Positions 57,831-64,000 of a DNA stretch of 64,000 nt are shown one piece after another. Source of the stretch: Climacium dendroides. Lineage: Eukaryota; Streptophyta; Bryopsida; Hypnales; Climaciaceae. Below the pieces are notes generated by a model that was not told where the DNA came from, did no database searches, and was given only the letters and a program-made list of their open reading frames with translations. Position 1 is the first letter of the stretch. Each line of letters opens with the position of its first letter. Where the stretch lies: the NCBI GenBank assembly GCA_950106755.1, contig OX467083.1, forward strand, positions 47,196,555-47,260,554, in the 5' to 3' direction. The translations under genes were made by a program, and so were the position numbers.

Positions 57831-58860
57831 ATTGTGAACACTTTTTTACCCACCCATGGTAAACTAGTGTTGCACAACCAGGTTCTTAGTATTGTTTTGT
57901 AAGTTTTGTCCTAAGGGTGCCTAACGTCAATCCATTGTGCCTTCCAAGCAATGGATCTTTTCTAACTCTTACATGTGAAAAATAAACAAAACAACAAGAA
58001 ATTCTAAATAACTATAAGTTTTACCCTTTTATCTCAACTAACTAAGCCAATGTAGTTTTTATTCAAAATGAATTCAGTCTAGATTTATCATTTTTAAGTG
58101 ATAGAACATGTTATGCCATTTCTAAAAATATAAAACTCGACCTCATCCGAGCTTTCTAACAATAGTTATGGAAGGATGAAGTTTGATCGCTAATTGGTTC
58201 ATCAAACTTCATCCATTGATTTCTACTAATCTACCTTATAATTTTACTTGAGATTTTACTTTTGGTCTCTGAACTCTATTTACTATTTGACTTTCTAATA
58301 TGGTTGACTTTGGATGATTTATCTAACTTTCATTCATTTTGATCCCTAAACTTCATCCGTCTCTATCTTTCTCATTTTTCGTTGGATTTCTAAGTGTGAG
58401 ACATTTTTGAAAACCTCTAAACTAAAGGTATCACAATCTGAATCTAAAACTTGGAGAAAATCTAGTTTTAATATTCTGACTTGAAAGGTTAGTTCGGCTA
58501 AGGTATTTAAAACCATCTACTTTGCAATTTAATAGTAATATGGGTATTTAGAATCTTACCTCACTTTGTGAGTCGTCTTGGACGTTGTAGACGAGTCTTC
58601 CAAGATCTCCATTTTCCTCCATGGTTCCATTGCTTGGTAATTTATGCTCACCGCTTGAAAATAGACTTTTAATACAAATTTGCAACTAAATTCTAGCTAC
58701 TATTCCTCCTTTCTTCTATTTGGGATTTTATACTATACTTTTCTAATGGTTGACTTAGAAAGCTCTTGACCTCCTAACCACTACTTTTCCATTTTTTGCT
58801 TACTTAATGACACCTTGCGACATTTCACATGGTCCACCCTTCGTATCTCAATCCTATTGG
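57831..58860 (-). repeat. 1.03-kb repeat, copy C (inverse of 31064-32093)
   Basis: Same length as copy A and near-identical in reverse complement. CAATCCTATTG occurs at both edges (57824-57834, 58849-58859), a direct repeat resembling a target duplication, although the right one is shared with copy A. Contains the hairpin at 58174-58214. Confidence 0.85.
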
Positions 58861-58950
58861 ACCCCGTATTTGTATGGTTCTAATTCTATTCTAATCTACT
58901 ACTAATTTTCTATCTCTCATAACTCTTCATTATTTTTTGCTTGTACTTAG

Positions 58951-59420
58951 TGTTTAGAGAGATATGCGAGGTGCACTGAAAGGTGCGAGAAGTTTGGAGG
59001 GGTTTCGTGAAGGACACCGAAAGGTGTGCAATTACTATGCTATTCTCCTAATTTTGTTTCCTATGGCAATTCTACATACTCCTATATGATCCCTTGTTTT
59101 CCTTCACCTCTATTTCTCCTCTTCTCTCCTATCTCTATTTTTTTTCCTCCCTCCTATTTTTTGTCCTTTCCTAATTCCTATGGCAAAATTTTGAAAAGAC
59201 AAACAAAAATAATTTTTGTTAAGATTCATAGTGTGAATGCTCTCCATACATGTGGTGAGTTAGTCAACAAAGTAGTTCTTAGCCAATAGGGAGAGAGTGC
59301 TATTCATTGTCTCTCTCCCCTTGTATATACTTCCTACTATCAATGTTAGTATGTGTATTTCTCTTTTGCAACTTTGTGTTTGTGTTCTTTGAGGTTTTGT
59401 TTCGTTTATTATACTCAACA
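58951..59420 (+). repeat. Candidate 5' LTR of the copia element
   Basis: Begins TGTTTAGAGAG and ends ...ACTCAACA, with TATATA at 59324-59329 and a pyrimidine-rich start region after it. CGTTATCAGCACG follows directly; I recall similar sequences just 3' of LTRs in some plant copia families. The 3' LTR is outside the window, so the limits are provisional. Confidence 0.35.
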
Positions 59421-60245
59421 CGTTATCAGCACGCTCTCACGTTATAGTTCGAACGTTCTCACGATTTCTATTTTCTATTTTTTTTTTCTCTTTCGGTTTA
59501 GAATTTTGTTTTGTGGAGGAGCTTTGAAGCCCCTCCAGTTTGCCTCCACTCCTCTGCTCCTGCTCTAGCTTCAGGCCCGCTACCTCCACTCCCCACTCTC
59601 CACCAACTCAACCTTCACAGCCAGCCCCTGCCTTGGCCTCCCCGTCTCTGTCTCTCCAGATTGCTTCACTCCCCTCCACATCTTCCCTCTCAAGCCTGCT
59701 CCTTCCGACCTCTTCTCCAACCCTAGCCTATTCTCCAGCCCCGGCCTGTTCCCTTCTGTCCCCCGGTCTGCTCCCTCCCCCGACCTCTTTCTTGCCTCCC
59801 TCTCTCCTGCTGGCTCCCTCCGGACTTCTCCAGGCTCTGTCCCGGCTTTAATCTGCTTCTTCCCTGTCATGTTCAGCTCCCTCCCAACTCTAATCTTTTT
59901 CTTTTCCTTTCAAAGAATCCCTTCTCCGCCAATTTTTTTTCTCTCTCCTTGCCTCTTGGTTCACTCCATTCTTCCATACGCTTTGTTTTCTTTCCTTTTG
60001 CCTCCAAGCTTCTTCAATCTTGACGCTTTGTCTCTCTAAACTTCAAACCCCAAGTCCAAGTATTTTTTATTTTATTTTATTATTGATTTTTGATCGATAA
60101 TTTATATTTTTATATTTTTATATATTTTCTTTATCTTTGACCTTTTCTTTATCTTTACATTCACTTCTATCTTTATCTTTATCTCTTTCCTTTTACTTTT
60201 TTAATTTTTTTTAAATTTTTTTTTCCATCTTTATCTTTTTCCATC
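59421..60245 (+). other. Copia leader: pyrimidine-rich region
   Basis: C/T-rich DNA, GC-rich at 59520-59880 and T-rich afterwards. Frames here (59511-59851) are low-complexity Pro/Ser/Leu and not supported as genes. Confidence 0.4.
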
Positions 60246-61626
60246 TTTTTTTTTTTTTTTTTTTTTTCCTGCTTTCGTAGCCTAGTGTTAGATTCTTGAC
60301 AAAAATGAGTCACATATTTTGCTTCTATATTATTGTGACATTACATGTACAAGAATCTATGGATAAATAAAGATTTCTCCATAATATTAGCTTTAAGGTA
60401 CAGTGGCTGAACTTGCTCGACTAATAAAGATGGCTACCTGTACAAGTCTGTACTAACACATTCTGACATAGCATCATAAATGTGTAATAAAATAGCCACC
60501 AAGGGCATAACTGACACATTGATATTAATTAAAATATGAGCCCAATACTGGAACGTTCACAAATAAAGTAACGACGGTATAATTATTAATAAGAGATACA
60601 ATGCGATCCAGGCCCTTGATGCCGGCGCAATGGCATTAATTCCTATTAATTACGAACAAAGTATTCAGGCTCCCAAAGCCAGATTACCATAAAAGAAGGG
60701 TGATATAATCCCTTACTACATTAGTGGAAGCTCAACTAAGAGATTGTATCACTTTTTGGTCGAATTGGTAAAGGGCTAGTCGATCCAACTGTTTGACAGC
60801 ACTGTTCAGTCAAGAATGACAAAAATCAGTTTGCCAAATTAGCTTGGTAGCGAGTTACTGGAGCTGCACACCGAGATCTGAGGCCTTGACTCCAGTTCTC
60901 GATCTGTAGATACACTCGGCACAGAAAGATATGGCTACATCGCAACGCACCAGTTGCAATCAGGTTCATTAGAAATTAAGAATCCATTATTTACATGACT
61001 TGTGATTTGTGGTTTTTGCTTTGTTGATTTTCATTTTTACTCCATGTGAAAGCTATAACATGCGTTGCAGTCTGAAGACACCTGATGCACCTCATTAACT
61101 TAACATTGGGTTGTTGTATTTCTGGGATGGGTACAGGTAAGGGCTGCAACCTTGTGGAGTTATTTTTGGAGTCACTTGGCATTCCACATACTTGATTTAT
61201 CATGCATTCTTTTGTCTGTGCTAATGTGTAGACAAGACATGTACAAACTCTTGGTTGGTAGTTATCCAGGCATGAGATCTTGGTACCATATTTTACTTGG
61301 AAAGGAATTAGCTTACTGTCTCATGGCAATATCGTGACATCACCTTGACATTCTCAATGTCAAAAAGTGATATTCTAGTAAGTCTTCCATGTAACTGGAA
61401 CAAGACACGTACAAAATCGGACGTATCAGTCAGTTGCAACGATCTAGCTTTGCATCTGATACTTTGCTAGACTTTGGACTAAAAAAGATAAGAAAAGGTG
61501 ATTATGACATAAGTAGAAGGACATGGAACAAGCTGTAGTAAAAAGATAATTCTCCTCCCAAATAAGACACAACTTGATTGGAAATTGATAGAATGGTGCC
61601 CTGAAAAAGGATGTACCAGAACATGC
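60246..61626 (-). mobile_element. Probable retroposed insertion inside the copia leader
   Basis: A run of 22 T (60246-60267), that is a poly(A) tail on the minus strand, begins a 1.38-kb segment of different character. Pyrimidine-rich leader sequence resumes exactly afterwards with TTTTTTTTCCATCTTTAT (61627-61644), also present just before the insertion (about 60217-60234). This is the expected layout of a reverse-oriented retrocopy or truncated LINE with target duplication. A 70-codon minus-strand frame (61203-60991) is the best coding candidate, but no family was recognised. Confidence 0.5.
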
Positions 61627-61805
61627 TTTTTTTTCCATCTTTATATTTATCTTCATCTTTATCTTTAATTCTCATTTCAAATCCCTAATTTCTAAACTCT
61701 AATTTTTCCAAACCCTAATTTCTTCAAATTCCTAATTTCTCAAAACCCAAATTTTCTTTGAGAACCATATTTGTTTTTCTTTCTTTATCCTTTTTCTTTT
61801 CCACT

Positions 61806-64000
61806 ATGACTACTTCCACTTCCTCAGTTGCTACTTCTACCACTATTCCGGTATCCGCTACTGTTATTGAGGCACCGCGACTTTAGCTGCTTTTATTTCC
61901 ATAGTTGGTTGCGGATGGGAGCAACTATTTATTATGGGCGAAAACTGCGAAAGCATATGTATTTGCAGAGAATTTATCGGACTCTATTTCATTTGACACA
62001 AATACTGTTGTAAGTGAGTCCGTTTCTCCCGCTACTTCCTGGAAGACTTTACTATTGCTTCGTCGTCACATTGTCCTGTCATTACAGCATCAATTTTTAG
62101 AAATTGATAAACCTGATGAGCTTTGGGAAAAGCTCAAATCTCGTTTTGATCACCAGAAAACAATCTTTCTTCTCAGAGCTTTGCACGATTGGACTCATTT
62201 ACGAGTGTTGGATTTTCTAACATTCATAGCTTTTAACAATGAGTTATATTGCATTGTCTCTCAATTGAGGTTATGTGGTCAAACCATAACTGAAGCAGAA
62301 ATAATTGGAAAAACCCTCTCAACATTTCCACCTATTTCTACTGTGCTTGCCCAGTAGTATAGAAACATGAAATTTGAGACTCACTCAGATCCCATGTCTC
62401 TATTACTACTTTCTGAAAAGCAAAACGAGATCCTTTTGTGCAATGCAGAGGCCCGTCCTATTGGAACTTCGCTTCCAGAGTCCCATGTTGTTAAGGTTTC
62501 CTCTACGAAACTTAAAACACAAAAACATCGCTTTAAAAATCATCATAGGCCTTCGGGTAGTTATAACCATAACAACCAGCATGTTCAAAAGAAGAACATG
62601 CCTTCTTCTACTAATACCCATGGTAAGCGTCTATCAAAGACGCGTTCTTGCCACAAATGTGGCAGAGTGGGACATTTGGCAAATGTTTGCCAGACATCAA
62701 ACTATTTTGTAAAAATGTTCCAAGAAAATAAGAAACTTCGAGCTCAAGGTTGTGAGGCTCATACTATAGATGCTTCCATGGATCCATATGGAACTAATGA
62801 TCCAGAATCACATGTTGCTGAGGACACTTCCACTGGTGAGTCTTGTAATGCGCTCTTTGACTCTAGAACTACTTATACAATCCTGCGGGATAAACAATTT
62901 TTTGATGTTAATAATCTTTCATCTTGGCAAACCAAAAATTTAATGACTATAGCTGAATTGAATGTATTGTGTTGCGTTTTCAAGAGGATTCAACAAAGGT
63001 GATTTTGCTTGAGGGCGCCACCATTACATGCATGCGTACTATATATTCTCCCTCTATGCCTCGGAGCTTAATCAGCTATTGAGATGTGCGCACCAACGGT
63101 TTTCACCTCTCTACTAAAATTATAGATAGACGAGAGGCTCTGGTTTTTGTACAGAACAATTTGAATTGTGGAAACAGCCTTTGCTGCGACAAATGGTTTC
63201 AATTGTATCGGATTTCAATCCGACCACATGTTGTTTCCAGTTGTGATGTATCTTTTAAAAATAATAAAACTTCCATTTGGCATGGAAGATTGGGCCATCC
63301 AGGCTCAATTTTGTTTTGCAAGATTATTCCTTGTGTTGTTGGCTATAACTTACAACCAGCAGATGCCAATTCTATGACATTATGTCATGCATATGTATAA
63401 GGCAAGTTCATTGCCAGGCCATTTTCATGGAAACTTCCCCATGAATTGCCACCGATGTTATCTAAACTACAAAGTGATATTTGTGGCCCAATATCTCCTA
63501 TGTCTGGACCATTCCGATATTTTTTGGTTTTGGTGGATGCATTGGGCAGACAGTTGTACGTATCTTTATTATCATCTAAAAATTTGGCTTTTGCCAATTT
63601 ATTTTCTATATTGATTTATTTTAAAGCTCATTTCCCTGATTATCCAATCAAACATTACGAATGGATAATGCTTAAGAGTTTCGGTCAAAATCTTTTGAAG
63701 ATTATGGTACTGCTACGGGGATTGAGTTAACTTATTCCGTTTCATAATCCATACGAGCATGCTCAAAATGGTTTAGCGGAATCGTTTATCAAACGGATTC
63801 AACTCATCACAAGGCCATTGCTTCTTCATGCAAATTTGTCTTCATCTATGTGGGGCCACGCCGTTCTACACGTTGCAACTTTAATTCACCTTCGTCCTTC
63901 AAGTGTGGACATTACTTCTTTACAAGAACTTCTTTCAAGACGCGTTCTCAATGTTTCTTACTTGCAAGTCTTTGGTTGTCGTGTATGGGTTCCAATTCCG
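61806..64000 (+). pseudogene. Ty1/copia gag-pol, decayed, truncated by the window end
   Basis: Gag starts at ATG 61806. In-frame TAGs lie at 61884, 61902 and about 62355, and the frame then continues to 63002. Order of domains: N-Y-L-L-W-A-K (Gag head), K-P-D-E-L-W-E-K-L-K-S-R-F region, zinc knuckle C-x2-C-x4-H-x4-C (62650-62691), a protease-like F-D-S-R-T-T site (about 62860; the usual DSG is DSR), GAG-pre-integrase W-H-G-R-L-G-H-P (about 63280), then an integrase core beginning S-D-I-C-G-P. The integrase ends with E-H-A-Q-N-G-L-A-E-S-F (the Glu of the DDE triad, about 63750-63785) and V-F-G-C-R-V-W (about 63970). Frames change near 63080, 63400 and 63730. Reverse transcriptase and the 3' LTR would lie beyond the window. 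Confidence 0.8.

Noticed and set aside
59511..59870. Pro/Ser/Leu-rich frames of about 100 codons on both strands
   Set aside because: Low-complexity pyrimidine-rich copia leader; no homologous motif and more than one frame open.
1..64000. CRISPR arrays, bacterial operons, Shine-Dalgarno sites
   Set aside because: Introns, transposon types and sparse genes show eukaryotic nuclear DNA; the short tandem repeats lack CRISPR repeat-spacer regularity.

Overview
The window is nuclear DNA of a land plant (or close streptophyte) with a large, repeat-rich, AT-rich genome. Evidence: spliceosomal GT-AG introns, plant-style start contexts (ACCATGG), plant transposon families (hAT, CACTA-type foldback elements, Ty1/copia) and one intact MBOAT wax-synthase-like gene. 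The species cannot be named from the sequence. Coding evidence is almost entirely transposon-derived; the wax-synthase-like gene at 18277-19506 is the only clear ordinary host gene.

Layout. 1-9.6 kb: a transposase-like gene with two introns (3400-7124, +; broken by an in-frame TGA and a frameshift) converging on an unrecognised two-exon gene (8895-7419, -). Both lie between short inverted repeats flanked by TTAA, so they may form one DNA transposon. 11.7-14.1 kb: a decayed hAT transposase. 16.4-17.9 kb: a CACTA-type foldback element and the C-terminus of another hAT transposase amid GGACACCC repeats. 18.3-19.5 kb: the wax-synthase-like gene. 19.6-25 kb: foldback elements, two large imperfect palindromes and a possible SINE. 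25.4-27.2 kb: a decayed retroelement-like reading frame. 29.5-37.5 kb: a mosaic of short tandem and dispersed repeats, one 1.03-kb unit of which recurs inverted at 57.8-58.9 kb. 58.9-64 kb: a decayed Ty1/copia element with an insertion in its leader, running off the window.

The main discovery is at 37860-55416: a 17.56-kb unit with inverted CAGGGTT ends and a perfect 8-bp target duplication (ATGTGGGT), the signature of a hAT transposon. It carries a hAT transposase with an unusual 480-residue C-terminal extension plus three cargo genes: a very long coiled-coil/RING reading frame split by one TGA, a smaller protein sharing its N-terminal domain and carrying a possible ubiquitin-interacting motif, and a divergent protein-kinase-like gene. 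Genes in the left part are transcribed leftward and those in the right part rightward. Both termini, and the region upstream of every gene, carry GC-rich GGACGG-type repeat blocks in otherwise AT-rich DNA, suggesting that transposase-binding sites double as promoter elements. The genes carry single nonsense codons or small frameshifts, so this copy looks recently inactivated.

Several frames here open only at TTG or similar codons. For genes I used the first plausible ATG and say where that changed the start.
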